A stretch of 64,000 bases of DNA from VRUE01 sp035693025 (GTDB lineage Bacteria > Actinomycetota > Thermoleophilia > Solirubrobacterales > 70-9): assembly GCA_035693025.1 (NCBI GenBank), contig DASSHI010000027.1:17434-81433 (forward strand). The letters run 5' to 3'. The notes beneath the pieces were generated by a model. The model was not told the origin of the DNA, ran no database searches, and saw only the letters and a list, made by a program, of their open reading frames with translations. The translations under genes and the position numbers were made by a program. Numbering within the stretch: position 1 is the first letter of the stretch; every line of letters begins with the position of its first letter. Below, one piece after another: positions 51,150-59,268 of the stretch.

Positions 51150-51788
51150 ATGGCGTACCCGGACTACATCAAGGAGAAGGCAAGGAAGCTTCGGATCGAG
51201 AGGAAGCTGACGATCGACGAGCTTGCCGATCGGCTGGCGATCTCGCGTACCACGATCTATTACTGGATCAAAGACCTGCCGATCGGAACGACGAAAAGCG
51301 AAACCTTGGCGGCAAGGCGAGCGGGTGAGGTCAGTCGCGAAATGCATGCGCGGCTGAGGGCGGACGCCTTCGCGCAGGGCCAGGCCGAATACCAAGCTCT
51401 CTCAGCCGAGCCAACCTTTCGCGACTTCGTCTGCATGTATATCGGCGAGGGCTACAAGCGAAACCGCAACGTCGTCTCGATCTGCAATTCCGACCCGACT
51501 GTGATTCGCCTTGGCGCAACGTGGATCGGACGTCTCTCGGATCACCCCATCACTTACTCGTTCCAGCACCACGCCGACCAGCGCCCAGCCGAACTCCGCG
51601 CGTTCTGGGGCGAGCTGCTGGAGATCGATCCGGAGTCGATCAAATTTCAGCGCAAGTCAAACAGCGGTCAGCTTGCCGGAAGGTCGTGGCGCTCGAAGCA
51701 CGGAGTTCTTCAGGTTCGCGTATCCGATACCTATCTTCGGGCCAGGCTCGGCGCGTGGATGAACCGCGTTCGCGCGGACTGGGCATAA
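51150..51788 (+). CDS. HTH protein with LAGLIDADG-like domain
   Basis: 212 residues. N-terminal helix-turn-helix (LTIDELADRLAISRTTIYYWIKDLPIG), then a domain with FVCMYIGEGYKRNRNVVSICNSDPTVIRL, which resembles the GEG helix of LAGLIDADG-fold proteins (homing endonucleases and WhiA-type regulators). Nuclease activity would need a second acidic residue that is not obvious. The SOS box directly upstream suggests induction by DNA damage. A tRNA-Pro gene follows 13 bp downstream. Confidence 0.6.
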   Translation: MAYPDYIKEKARKLRIERKLTIDELADRLAISRTTIYYWIKDLPIGTTKSETLAARRAGEVSREMHARLRADAFAQGQAEYQALSAEPTFRDFVCMYIGEGYKRNRNVVSICNSDPTVIRLGATWIGRLSDHPITYSFQHHADQRPAELRAFWGELLEIDPESIKFQRKSNSGQLAGRSWRSKHGVLQVRVSDTYLRARLGAWMNRVRADWA

Positions 51789-51801
51789 TGTCCACGATAT
51801 C

Positions 51802-51878
51802 CGGGGCGTAGCTCAGTCTGGTCAGAGCGCCCGCTTTGGGGGCGGGAGGTTTCGCTGGTTCGAATCCAGTCGCCCCGA
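51802..51878 (+). tRNA. tRNA-Pro (anticodon TGG)
   Basis: 77 nt. Acceptor CGGGGCG pairs with CGCCCCG, discriminator A. Anticodon stem CCCGC/GCGGG with loop TTTGGGG, anticodon TGG (Pro, CCA). T-arm CTGGTTCGAATCCAG. No encoded CCA. Confidence 0.95.
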
Positions 51879-51996
51879 TTGGCAGCATCCCATAGCGTCC
51901 TCGACAGCACCGGGCGCCGATTCTTGCTCGACGGTGCGCTGATCACCTCGCGAGATGCAGGGTCGAGTGCTTTTGCTTTGGTACATTCAGGCGCTG

Positions 51997-53940
51997 GTGA
52001 GGGAGATGACTAGGAGCGTTGGCGCGGTGCTCATCTGCACCCTGCTGGCCCTGGGGGCCGGCGCGTCGACGGCGTCCGCGGCCCCGACCTGGTTGGCGCC
52101 AAAGGACATCTCCGGCCTGAACCAGTCGATCACGTTTCCTGAGGTGGCGGTCAACGCGGGGGGCGACGCTGTCGCTATCTGGCCACGTGACGTCGGCAGC
52201 GAAACCATCATCGAGGCAGCCGAACGCCCGGCTGGGGGCGACTGGTCGGAGCCGGTGGTCCTTTCCGACCCCACGGAAGAAGAACCGTCGAACGTCCATG
52301 TCGCGCTCGACGCGGCAGGCAACGCCGTCGCGGTCTGGAGCGCCTTCGATCAAGGTTTCGTGATCCGTTCGGCGGCGCGGCCTGCCGGCGGCGAGTGGTC
52401 GGAGCCCGAAGACCTCTTTGTGGAAGATGGGCACACCCCGTACCTCGCGATGAACGCGGCGGGCGAAGCGGTTGCGGTTTGGACCGGCTTCGACGGCGTC
52501 GATGACGAAGTCACCTGGGCGGCGGTGCGATCGGCGGGCGGAGATTGGTCGGCGCCCGAGGAACTCTCGGTCGCAGGCGAGCAGGACGGGTTCTCGCCTC
52601 GAGTGGCAATCGACGCGGCGGGCAACGCGATCGCCGTTTGGCAGCGCTTCGATCTCAGTCACGACGTCGTCCAGGCCGCGGTGCGGACTGCCTGCGGGGA
52701 CTGGTCGACGCCTGATGAAATCTCGGCTGCGAGCGATGACGCACGGTCGCCGCGGATTGCGATGAACGCGGCGGGCGACGCGGTCGCCGCGTGGACCATC
52801 CTCTCCAGCGGTGGCATCCAGGCGGCGGCGCGGCCGGCCGGCGGCGACTGGTCGGCACCCGAAGAAGTCTCAGCCGAAGGAGGCGTGCCGGCGCTTTGCG
52901 TCGACTCGAGCGGCAACGCGTTCGCGATCTGGTCGGGTCCCGGAAGCGCTGAACAGATACTGCGGGCGGCAATGCGGCCGCCGGGCGGGGAATGGTCGGG
53001 GCCGGAGGATCTCTCGGCGGAAGCCGAAACGTTCCAGTCCTACGAGCTGGCGGCCAATTCGGCGGCGGGCGTCATCGCGACTTGGACGCGAGGCGTCAGC
53101 TCCACGAGCCATGAAGTTCAGGCGGCCGTGCGCCCGCCCGGCGGCGACTGGCAGGCGCCCAAGAGCCTCTCGGCCACCGGCGAAGACTCCGGCTTGCCGG
53201 ATCTGGCCTTCGACGCAGCCGGTGACGCGATTGCGATTTGGGGGCGCGCCGTGGGCGCCCCACCCTACGTAATCCAGGGGGCGGGCTACGACTTTTCCGG
53301 GCCGCGACTCGACGCTCTGCAGATCCCCGCTACGGGGACGGTGGGCGAGCCGGTCTCCTTCGCGGTCTCTCCCTTCGACGTCTTCTCGCTTGGTGGGACG
53401 AGCTGGACGTTCGGCGACGGCAGCCAAGCCGCAGGGGGCAACTCCGTCTCCCACGTCTATGACGCGCCAGGGGCGTACCCGGTGACCGTCAGCGCCCTCG
53501 ATGCCAGCGGCAACGCGACCATCCGGACGGAGACGATCGCGATCGCAGGCGGGCCGATCAATTCCCCGCCCCCGCCTCCGCCTCCGAATCCCCAGATCGC
53601 GCTTTCCCTTCGGATCGAAGGAGAGTCGCTGCGAAAGCTGGTCCGCACCAGGAAGTTGAGGGTCGCGGCAAGCGTCAACGAAGCGGCAAGCGTGGCGCTG
53701 AGCGGCAGGGCGAGGCTCAAGCTCGGCGCACGCCGGGCCCGGGCGAGGCTCATCCCGGTCTTTGTGCCGAAAACGGTTCGTTTCACGACGGCGAGTGACG
53801 AGAAGGTGACGTTGAAGCTGTCAAAACGGGGACGCAAAGCCCTCCTCTCCCGGTCCCAGGTGAAGATCCTGGTCGCCGGAGAAGCGCGTAACGACGCGGG
53901 CGATGTGGCAACGAAGGCCGTGACACACGTCCTACGGTGA
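51997..53940 (+). CDS. Secreted repeat protein with PKD-like domain
   Basis: 647 residues. Signal peptide (SVGAVLICTLLALGAGASTASA), then seven repeats of about 50-60 residues each built on [AS]A.RPAGGDWS.PE.LS alternating with A.DAAGNAVAVW, probably a seven-bladed beta-propeller. Residues about 455-515 form a PKD-like domain (SWTFGDGSQAAGGNSVSHVYDAPGAYPVTVSA), followed by a proline linker and a basic C-terminal beta domain. Likely an external binding or structural protein. GTG 51997 has TACATT nine nt upstream; ATG 52006, after GAGGGAG, is the alternative. Confidence 0.8.
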   Translation: MREMTRSVGAVLICTLLALGAGASTASAAPTWLAPKDISGLNQSITFPEVAVNAGGDAVAIWPRDVGSETIIEAAERPAGGDWSEPVVLSDPTEEEPSNVHVALDAAGNAVAVWSAFDQGFVIRSAARPAGGEWSEPEDLFVEDGHTPYLAMNAAGEAVAVWTGFDGVDDEVTWAAVRSAGGDWSAPEELSVAGEQDGFSPRVAIDAAGNAIAVWQRFDLSHDVVQAAVRTACGDWSTPDEISAASDDARSPRIAMNAAGDAVAAWTILSSGGIQAAARPAGGDWSAPEEVSAEGGVPALCVDSSGNAFAIWSGPGSAEQILRAAMRPPGGEWSGPEDLSAEAETFQSYELAANSAAGVIATWTRGVSSTSHEVQAAVRPPGGDWQAPKSLSATGEDSGLPDLAFDAAGDAIAIWGRAVGAPPYVIQGAGYDFSGPRLDALQIPATGTVGEPVSFAVSPFDVFSLGGTSWTFGDGSQAAGGNSVSHVYDAPGAYPVTVSALDASGNATIRTETIAIAGGPINSPPPPPPPNPQIALSLRIEGESLRKLVRTRKLRVAASVNEAASVALSGRARLKLGARRARARLIPVFVPKTVRFTTASDEKVTLKLSKRGRKALLSRSQVKILVAGEARNDAGDVATKAVTHVLR

Positions 53941-54108
53941 CCGAAGCCGACGGGCTACCAAGCCGTCGAAGGCCATGGCTTGTCGTGATCGCGGATCGCA
54001 TGACCCGCGCCCGGGGGAAAGTCTGAGACGAGCCACCGGACGGCCGTGATGATCTCGATTTCTTCGCCTGCGGTGAACCACCCTGATGCGCAATACGCTG
54101 TGCTCCGG

Positions 54109-54705
54109 ATGTCGGCTGCGGGGCGCAATGGATGGATCAATCGCAAGTCGGCGCTTGTGATTCTCGGTGCCGCGACCGTCGGGTTCACGATTGCGCTCTA
54201 CCTGCTCGATCCCGGAGTACGGGGACATGGCGCGAGTATCAGCGACTTCGAGTTCGCCGGCAGCCCGGCGCGGGCCGCTCAGATCGTCGCCGGGTGGGGT
54301 CCCGAGGGGAGGCGCTTGGCCCACCTCGGCCTGCTGCTCGACTACGGCTACATGCTCTCCTACGGCCTGTTCTTCGCTCTCGCCGGCTTCGCGGTCTGCG
54401 ACGCGGCGCGAGCCAGGGAATGGCGGCGCATGGCGAGAGCAGGGACCGTTGTTCCCTACTTCGCGCTCGCCGCAGCCTGTTTCGACGCAAGCGAAAATGT
54501 CGCCCTCCTCCTCACCCTCGCCGGGCACGGGGGAGGCTTCGCGCCGCCGTTCGCGACCGCCTGCTCGAGCGTCAAGTGGACGCTGATCGGGATCGCGATC
54601 CTCTACGTGCTCTGCGGACTCGTTCTTCTGCTCAAGGCGCACTGCTGGGTCAGGGCCGATCCGCGAGAAGCTCGAGCCGATTCCCCCAGGGGGTCGCGGC
54701 AGTAG
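54109..54705 (+). CDS. Four-helix membrane protein of unknown function
   Basis: 198 residues from ATG 54109, chosen because TACGCT lies nine nt upstream (starts at 54046/54049 lack signals). Helices: SALVILGAATVGFTIALYLL, YGYMLSYGLFFALAGFAV, VVPYFALAAACFDASENVALLL and WTLIGIAILYVLCGLVLLL. No family recognised. The hydrophilic C-terminus runs antisense through a decayed VOC gene, so its true end may once have differed. Confidence 0.65.
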   Translation: MSAAGRNGWINRKSALVILGAATVGFTIALYLLDPGVRGHGASISDFEFAGSPARAAQIVAGWGPEGRRLAHLGLLLDYGYMLSYGLFFALAGFAVCDAARAREWRRMARAGTVVPYFALAAACFDASENVALLLTLAGHGGGFAPPFATACSSVKWTLIGIAILYVLCGLVLLLKAHCWVRADPREARADSPRGSRQ

Positions 54706-54797
54706 AAGCGACGCAGGCCAGGCAGAGCCTCGTCCCAGGCGATGTCGACGCCGGAATCGGTCAGCCGCCTGCGAGCAGGTCGAGGTCCGCGGGTCAT
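54650..54797 (-). pseudogene. Remnant of a VOC/glyoxalase-family gene, truncated and frameshifted
   Basis: On the minus strand LTDSGVDIAWDEALPGLRRFYCRDPLG matches the C-terminal half of VOC (glyoxalase/bleomycin-resistance) proteins. Right after it the frame is lost in CCCCTGGGGG. Shifting by one base restores NRLELLADRP and a stop at 54650, the expected family ending. The N-terminal half is absent. One inserted G plus 5' truncation marks a pseudogene. Confidence 0.7.
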
Positions 54798-54877
54798 CGA
54801 GAGCGATCCTAGATTTGGGTTGAAACGCCGCCAGGTTGGACGCTTATCCGGGTCGCGAAATGCCTGGAAATGTCGAT

Positions 54878-55156
54878 ATGAGCTGCATGGAGGCGCATTC
54901 AAGCAGCCCGCGGCGCCGGGAACGCGTTGTTTTCGAAACCGATCGGCACCTCGTGGTGGGCGACGTTACGTTGCCGCCGGAGGGCTACCAGAGCCGATTC
55001 TCGGACGCGGTCAACCGTGCTGACGTTGCCTTCATCCCGCTGCTCGATGTCGAGATCTCGCCGCTCGGGGGTGGGGGCGTGGCCGAGCGCCGTGACTTCA
55101 TCGTCCTCGCCAAGGAGCACGTGCGGGTCGCCTATCCGCTCGACGGTCGCGACTAA
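54878..55156 (+). CDS. DUF6812-like small protein
   Basis: 92 residues. Pattern RERVVFETDRHLVVGDVTLPPEGYQSRFSDAVNRADVAFIPLLDVEI is seen widely in Actinomycetota as a small beta-rich protein of unknown function (DUF6812-like by my recollection). The start is uncertain: ATG 54860, 54878 and 54887 are all possible. The stop overlaps the convergent membrane protein gene. Confidence 0.65.
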   Translation: MSCMEAHSSSPRRRERVVFETDRHLVVGDVTLPPEGYQSRFSDAVNRADVAFIPLLDVEISPLGGGGVAERRDFIVLAKEHVRVAYPLDGRD

Positions 55157-55428
55157 GCAGCCCTGCGCCGCCGTCGCCCGCCGCCGGTGAAGGCGCCGAC
55201 GTCGATCAGGAAGGCGAGGACGACGATGAACCACTCGAAGCCGTGGACGCTTTCCGAGGAGGACCACATTACGGCGTAGGCGAGGGTCGTCCAGGGCACC
55301 AGGAAGAAGCCGAGGAAGGGCACGATCCAGCTGTCGAAGGCGCGGCTGAGCAGGTCGCTGAAGAGGAAGATGACGAACAGCGCCAGCCTGGGCGAGAGCA
55401 GGGCGAAGAGTAGGACGAGGCAGCCGAT
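55153..55428 (-). CDS. Small three-helix membrane protein without a canonical start codon
   Basis: The minus-strand frame between stops at 55438 and 55153 encodes a convincing membrane protein: RPRIGCLVLLFALLSPRLA, LFVIFLFSDLLSRAFDSW, PFLGFFLVPWTTLAYAVMW, and a last helix IVVLALIDVG-like, ending in an Arg cluster. SDLLSRAFDSW and LPWTTLAY-type motifs recur in actinobacterial small membrane proteins. No ATG, GTG or TTG occurs before the first helix. ATC at 55428 is the only initiator-like codon, so either a rare start or a small mutation at the 5' end must be assumed. Confidence 0.55.
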   Translation of the reverse strand: MGCLVLLFALLSPRLALFVIFLFSDLLSRAFDSWIVPFLGFFLVPWTTLAYAVMWSSSESVHGFEWFIVVLAFLIDVGAFTGGGRRRRRAA

Positions 55429-55438
55429 ACGGGGACGC

Positions 55439-55444
55439 TACCTT
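55439..55444 (+). promoter_or_regulatory. -10-like TACCTT of msrA
   Basis: TACCTT lies eight nt before the msrA ATG at 55453, overlapping the start region of the divergent membrane protein gene. Confidence 0.35.
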
Positions 55445-55452
55445 GTACGGAG

Positions 55453-56109
55453 ATGCTCTGGGGCCGCAAGCAGACCGAGATGCCCTCGCCGGAGGAGGCG
55501 CTGCCGGGGCGCAGCGAGCCGGCCTTCGAGGTCCCGGAGCGCCACGCGGTGCTCGGCGCGCCGCTGAAGCCGCCCTTCCCGGAGGGCACCGAGGTCGCCT
55601 ACTTCGCGCTCGGCTGCTTCTGGGGAGCCGAGCGGCTGTTCTGGACCCTCGACGGCGTCTACACGACCGCGGTCGGCTACATGAACGGGGGGACGCCCAA
55701 CCCGACCTACGAGGAGGTCTGCAGCGGTCGGACCGGCCATGCCGAGGCCGTGCTGGTCGCATTCGACCCGCAGAGGATTTCCTACGCGCGCCTGCTCGAG
55801 GTCTTCTTCGAGGAGCACGACCCGACCCAGGGGATGCGCCAGGGCAACGACGTCGGCACCCAGTACCGCTCCGGGATCTACTTCGCCAACGACGCCCAGA
55901 AGGCGACGGCGGAGATGGCGCGCGAGGCCTACGACGAGGCGCTGCGCTCCGCCGGGCACGAGCCGATCACGACCGAGGTCGAGCCGGCCGGACCCTTCTA
56001 CTACGCCGAGGACTACCACCAGCAGTACCTGCACAAGGTTCCCAACGGCTACTGTGGCCTCGCCGGCACCGGCGTCTCCTGCCGGATTCCCGCCGCCGCG
56101 GCCGAGTAG
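55453..56109 (+). CDS. msrA: Peptide methionine sulphoxide reductase A
   Basis: 218 residues. Active-site GCFWGAE with nucleophile Cys55, VGYMNGGTPNPTYEEVCSGRTGHAEA, and the C-terminal resolving region HKVPNGYCGLAGTGVSC. Reduces the S form of methionine sulphoxide in proteins. The N-terminal 45 residues precede the core, slightly longer than average. GT-C-like gene follows after 37 bp with its own TAGCAT box. Confidence 0.95.
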   Translation: MLWGRKQTEMPSPEEALPGRSEPAFEVPERHAVLGAPLKPPFPEGTEVAYFALGCFWGAERLFWTLDGVYTTAVGYMNGGTPNPTYEEVCSGRTGHAEAVLVAFDPQRISYARLLEVFFEEHDPTQGMRQGNDVGTQYRSGIYFANDAQKATAEMAREAYDEALRSAGHEPITTEVEPAGPFYYAEDYHQQYLHKVPNGYCGLAGTGVSCRIPAAAAE

Positions 56110-56131
56110 CTCGCTCGCCCGGCGGGGCGAA

Positions 56132-56137
56132 TAGCAT
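56132..56137 (+). promoter_or_regulatory. -10-like TAGCAT of the GT-C-like gene
   Basis: TAGCAT stands nine nt before the GTG start at 56147 with no Shine-Dalgarno. Confidence 0.4.
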
Positions 56138-56146
56138 CCGCCGCTT

Positions 56147-58318
56147 GTGACGCCCTCCTTCGGCTCCTACATAGGTGGCTGCCTGGCGACGATCGGCATC
56201 GTCTCGGCGGTCGGTCTCGGCGGCTACTGGCTGCGCCGCTGGATCGTGCCGGAATTCTCCGGCGCCCTCGCCCGACTCGGCGACGCGACGCTCGCGGTGG
56301 CCCTGCTGGTGCTCGCACTCGAGCTGCTCGGCTCGCTCAGCATCCTGCGGCTCGGCTGGATCGTCGTCGTCTGCATCGGCGTCGGCCTCGGCGCGGCAGC
56401 GCTCGGCCGCCGTATGGCGCCGCGCCTGCGCAACGAGGTCGCGGCGCCGAAGGTGCAGACGATCGCCTTCCTGCTGGCCCTCGGGGTCGCCTCGTTCACC
56501 GTCGCCGAGTGGACGTTCCCCTCGCAGCTCAGCCTCGACGCAGGCATGTTCGGCGGCGACACGACCTGGTACCACATGCCCTTCGCGGCGCGGATGGCGC
56601 AGGAAGCCTCGACGGTCCACCTGCACTACACCGACCCGCTGCGCCTCGCGGCCTGGTTCTACCCGCAGACCTCCGAACTGATCCACGCCGCCGGGATCGT
56701 CGTCTTCAAGACCGACTGGCTCTCGCCGCTGATCAACATGATCTGGATCGCGGTCGCGCTGCTGGGGGCGTGGTGCGTCGGCCGCCCCTACAAGGTCGGG
56801 CCCGCGACCCTGGTCGCCGGGGCGATCATCCTCGACTCGGGGGTGATGATCGAGACCCAGCCCGGCGAGGGCCGCAACGACATCATGGGGCTGGCCTTCC
56901 TGATCGCCTTTGCCGCCTTCCTGATCAACGGCCACCAGCGACGCGCGCCGGAGGAGGGGGCGGTGCAGGACACGCCCGAGCGCGACGCGCCGCTGCTCGA
57001 CAAGGGCCCGCTCGTGCTCGCCGGCATCGCCGGCGGCCTGGCGATCTCGGTCAAGTTCACGTTCCTGGTGCCGGTGGTCGCGATCGGCCTCGGCGTCGTC
57101 CTCTTCAGCGGCCGCGGCCGGCGCCTGACCACCGCCTGGCTGCTAGGCGTCTCGGGCTTCGTCATCGGCGGCTACTGGTACGTGCGCGCCGCGATCAAGA
57201 CCGGCGGCAACCCGATCCCCTCGACCGGCTTCGGGCCGCTGCACCTGCCGCGGCCCGACCAGATGCCGCTCGATCCGCGGCCACGCTTCGCCGTCTCCCA
57301 CTACCTGACCGATCCGACCATCTACAGGCACTGGTTCTTTCCCCGCCTCGACGACGCCTTCGGGCCGCTCTGGCCGCTGATCCTGATCGTCGCCGTCGCC
57401 GCTGCGATTTTCATCGCCGTGCGCTCGCGCAACCGGATCCTGCAGGTGGTCGCCGCCGCGGCGCTGCTGACCGCGATCGTCTACCTGTTCACCCCGCTGA
57501 CCGCCGCCGGACAGGAGGGCTCGCCGACGGGGTTCTTCACCAACACGCGCTACCTCGTGCCGGGGTTGGTGCTGGCGATGATCGTGCTGTCGATCGCCCG
57601 GCCGCTGCGCGCGCCCGACTCGCGCGCCTGGCAGACGCTGCTCTTCCTCGTCTTGGTCTACGCGATAACCGTGCTGACCACGCCGCGCTGGTACCCGCCC
57701 TACATCGTCGGCACGATCTTTCTCACGGCGGCGCTGGTGTGGACTCCGACCGCGCTGGCGCTGCTGCGCAGCCGCCGCGTCGTCAGCCGGGCCTACGTCA
57801 TGGTCGGGGCCGGATGCGTGCTGCTCTTGGCGGTGGTGCTCGGGCGGGCGCAGGAGGTCCAGTACTACAACCAGCACTACGTGCGCACGACCCCGTTCCT
57901 GCAGGACGGCGGCCCGCGCAAGGCGTACACGTTCGCCCGTAACCAGCACGACAAACGCATCGGCATCGCCGGCTCGGGCGAGATGTTCTTCGGCCAGTAC
58001 GGCTTCTACGGGGCCAACCTCGACAACTACGTCCAGTACATCGGCGTCGAAGGGCCGGACGGCACCTATCGCCTGGCGACCAGTTGCCACCAATTCCGCC
58101 AGACGATCAACGAAGGCGAATACGACTACCTGATCATCAGCCAGTTCACGCAGGACTCTCCGGAAGCGCCCTACTGGTACCCGATCTACGCCTGGCTGAA
58201 GAGCGCCAAGGCGCTCGAACTGGTCGTCGCCGAGCCGGAAATCACGCCTGAGCCGGACTACGTCTTCAAGGTCAAGGGCAAGCTGGACACGAGCTGCGCT
58301 GACGTCGGTCTGGGCTGA
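56147..58318 (+). CDS. Large polytopic membrane protein, GT-C glycosyltransferase-like
   Basis: 723 residues, about twelve membrane helices followed by a ~190-residue external C-terminal domain (from about residue 570). The first external loop has GGDTTWYHMPFAARMAQEAS, resembling the Asp-containing loop of GT-C enzymes that use polyprenyl-phosphate sugars. Later features: YPQTSELIHAA and QPGEGRNDIMGLAFL. Donor and acceptor unknown. In the C-terminal external domain the glutamate codons change to GAA, as in other exported proteins here. The 3' end lies in an inverted repeat shared with the convergent hydrolase gene. Confidence 0.7.
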   Translation: MTPSFGSYIGGCLATIGIVSAVGLGGYWLRRWIVPEFSGALARLGDATLAVALLVLALELLGSLSILRLGWIVVVCIGVGLGAAALGRRMAPRLRNEVAAPKVQTIAFLLALGVASFTVAEWTFPSQLSLDAGMFGGDTTWYHMPFAARMAQEASTVHLHYTDPLRLAAWFYPQTSELIHAAGIVVFKTDWLSPLINMIWIAVALLGAWCVGRPYKVGPATLVAGAIILDSGVMIETQPGEGRNDIMGLAFLIAFAAFLINGHQRRAPEEGAVQDTPERDAPLLDKGPLVLAGIAGGLAISVKFTFLVPVVAIGLGVVLFSGRGRRLTTAWLLGVSGFVIGGYWYVRAAIKTGGNPIPSTGFGPLHLPRPDQMPLDPRPRFAVSHYLTDPTIYRHWFFPRLDDAFGPLWPLILIVAVAAAIFIAVRSRNRILQVVAAAALLTAIVYLFTPLTAAGQEGSPTGFFTNTRYLVPGLVLAMIVLSIARPLRAPDSRAWQTLLFLVLVYAITVLTTPRWYPPYIVGTIFLTAALVWTPTALALLRSRRVVSRAYVMVGAGCVLLLAVVLGRAQEVQYYNQHYVRTTPFLQDGGPRKAYTFARNQHDKRIGIAGSGEMFFGQYGFYGANLDNYVQYIGVEGPDGTYRLATSCHQFRQTINEGEYDYLIISQFTQDSPEAPYWYPIYAWLKSAKALELVVAEPEITPEPDYVFKVKGKLDTSCADVGLG

Positions 58319-58446
58319 GAGCCCATCCCGGCAGGGCTTTCACTTAACTTTTTCGGTGATTCGGGTTGCGGCTGACGCCCTCTGCGCTCGACGAAAAAGT
58401 ACAAGACGTTTCAGCCCTACCGGGATGGGCTCTGGACCGACGTCAG
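58299..58446. repeat. 148-bp inverted repeat spanning the 3' ends of two convergent genes
   Basis: Nested matching arms: CTGACGTCGGTC (58299-58310) with GACCGACGTCAG (58435-58446); AGAGCCCATCCCGG (58318-58331) with CCGGGATGGGCTCT (58420-58433); AGGGCT with AGCCCT; ACTTTTTCG (58347-58355) with CGAAAAAGT (58392-58400). About 41 bp pair on each side. The outer arms encode the last residues and stop codons of both genes. It could act as a bidirectional terminator. Confidence 0.88.
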
Positions 58447-59232
58447 TGCATGCTCTCGGACGAGAGCTGCGGAGCGGTCGGGCTGCTCCCACCAGAACAT
58501 GTGGCCGATGCCGTCCATGAGCTGGGGCTCGACGCCTAGCAGGCGGGCTATCTGGATGCCGTTGTTGGCGCCGAGCAGGCGGTCGGCGGTGCCGTGGATG
58601 ACCTGGGTCGGGATGGAGACGCCGCGCAGGCGGGTGCTCGTGTCGTGAGCGGCGCAGGCCTGCATCTGCTGCAAGATCACTTCTTTGGGCGCTTTCAGCT
58701 CTTCCGCCATCGCGCGGAAAGCGTCGTAGCGGCTCTCCTCGGCGCGAAAGCCGGGGGAGAGGTTGATCTCCCACATCGCTCGCAGCACCTGTTCGCGATC
58801 GCCGGAGGACATCGCCGCGCCGAGCATGCGCAGGTCCTCCTCGGCCATCAGCGTTCCCTCGGGCCCGCCGCAGTAGGTCGCTCCGAGGCTCAGGGTGCGG
58901 ATGCGCTCGGGGTGGGCCAGGGCGAGCTCCTGGGCGATCATGCCGCCCATTGAGATGCCGAGCACGTGGGCGCGCTCGATCTCGAGCGCGTCGAGCAGGG
59001 CGGCGACGTCGTCCGCCATGTCGGCAGTCGTAAACGGCATCAGCGCCGGCCCTGAGAGGCCCATCCCGCGGTTGTCGAAGACGACGCACTCGAAGCTCTG
59101 CTCCAGCGGCGCCAGGAAGTCGCGCCCCCAGGCCAGGTGGGTCGCGCTCATCCCCTGGATCAGCAGCATCGGCTCGCCGCTCCCGGCGCGCTCGTAGTGA
59201 AGCTCGCTGCCTCCCGCGTCGACCCTCGGCAT
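58417..59232 (-). CDS. Alpha/beta hydrolase
   Basis: 271 residues from ATG 59232. Nucleophile elbow GISMGG, oxyanion region LIQGMSATHLAWG, acid Asp in HGTADRLLG and His in GIGHMFWWEQP. Close in pattern to 3-oxoadipate enol-lactonase-like and haloperoxidase-like hydrolases; substrate unknown. TAGGAT lies eight nt before the ATG. The final residues SVQSPSR are encoded by the inverted-repeat arm. A long in-frame extension to 59682 is antisense to the GNAT gene and is rejected. Confidence 0.88.
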   Translation of the reverse strand: MPRVDAGGSELHYERAGSGEPMLLIQGMSATHLAWGRDFLAPLEQSFECVVFDNRGMGLSGPALMPFTTADMADDVAALLDALEIERAHVLGISMGGMIAQELALAHPERIRTLSLGATYCGGPEGTLMAEEDLRMLGAAMSSGDREQVLRAMWEINLSPGFRAEESRYDAFRAMAEELKAPKEVILQQMQACAAHDTSTRLRGVSIPTQVIHGTADRLLGANNGIQIARLLGVEPQLMDGIGHMFWWEQPDRSAALVREHALTSVQSPSR

Positions 59233-59268
59233 CGCCGTCGATCCTACGCGAGGTGCAAGGATGCCCGC

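Noticed and set aside
51640..51888. Minus-strand frame with GATGFEPAKPPAPKAGALTRLSYAP
   Set aside because: Antisense translation of tRNA-Pro, not a gene.
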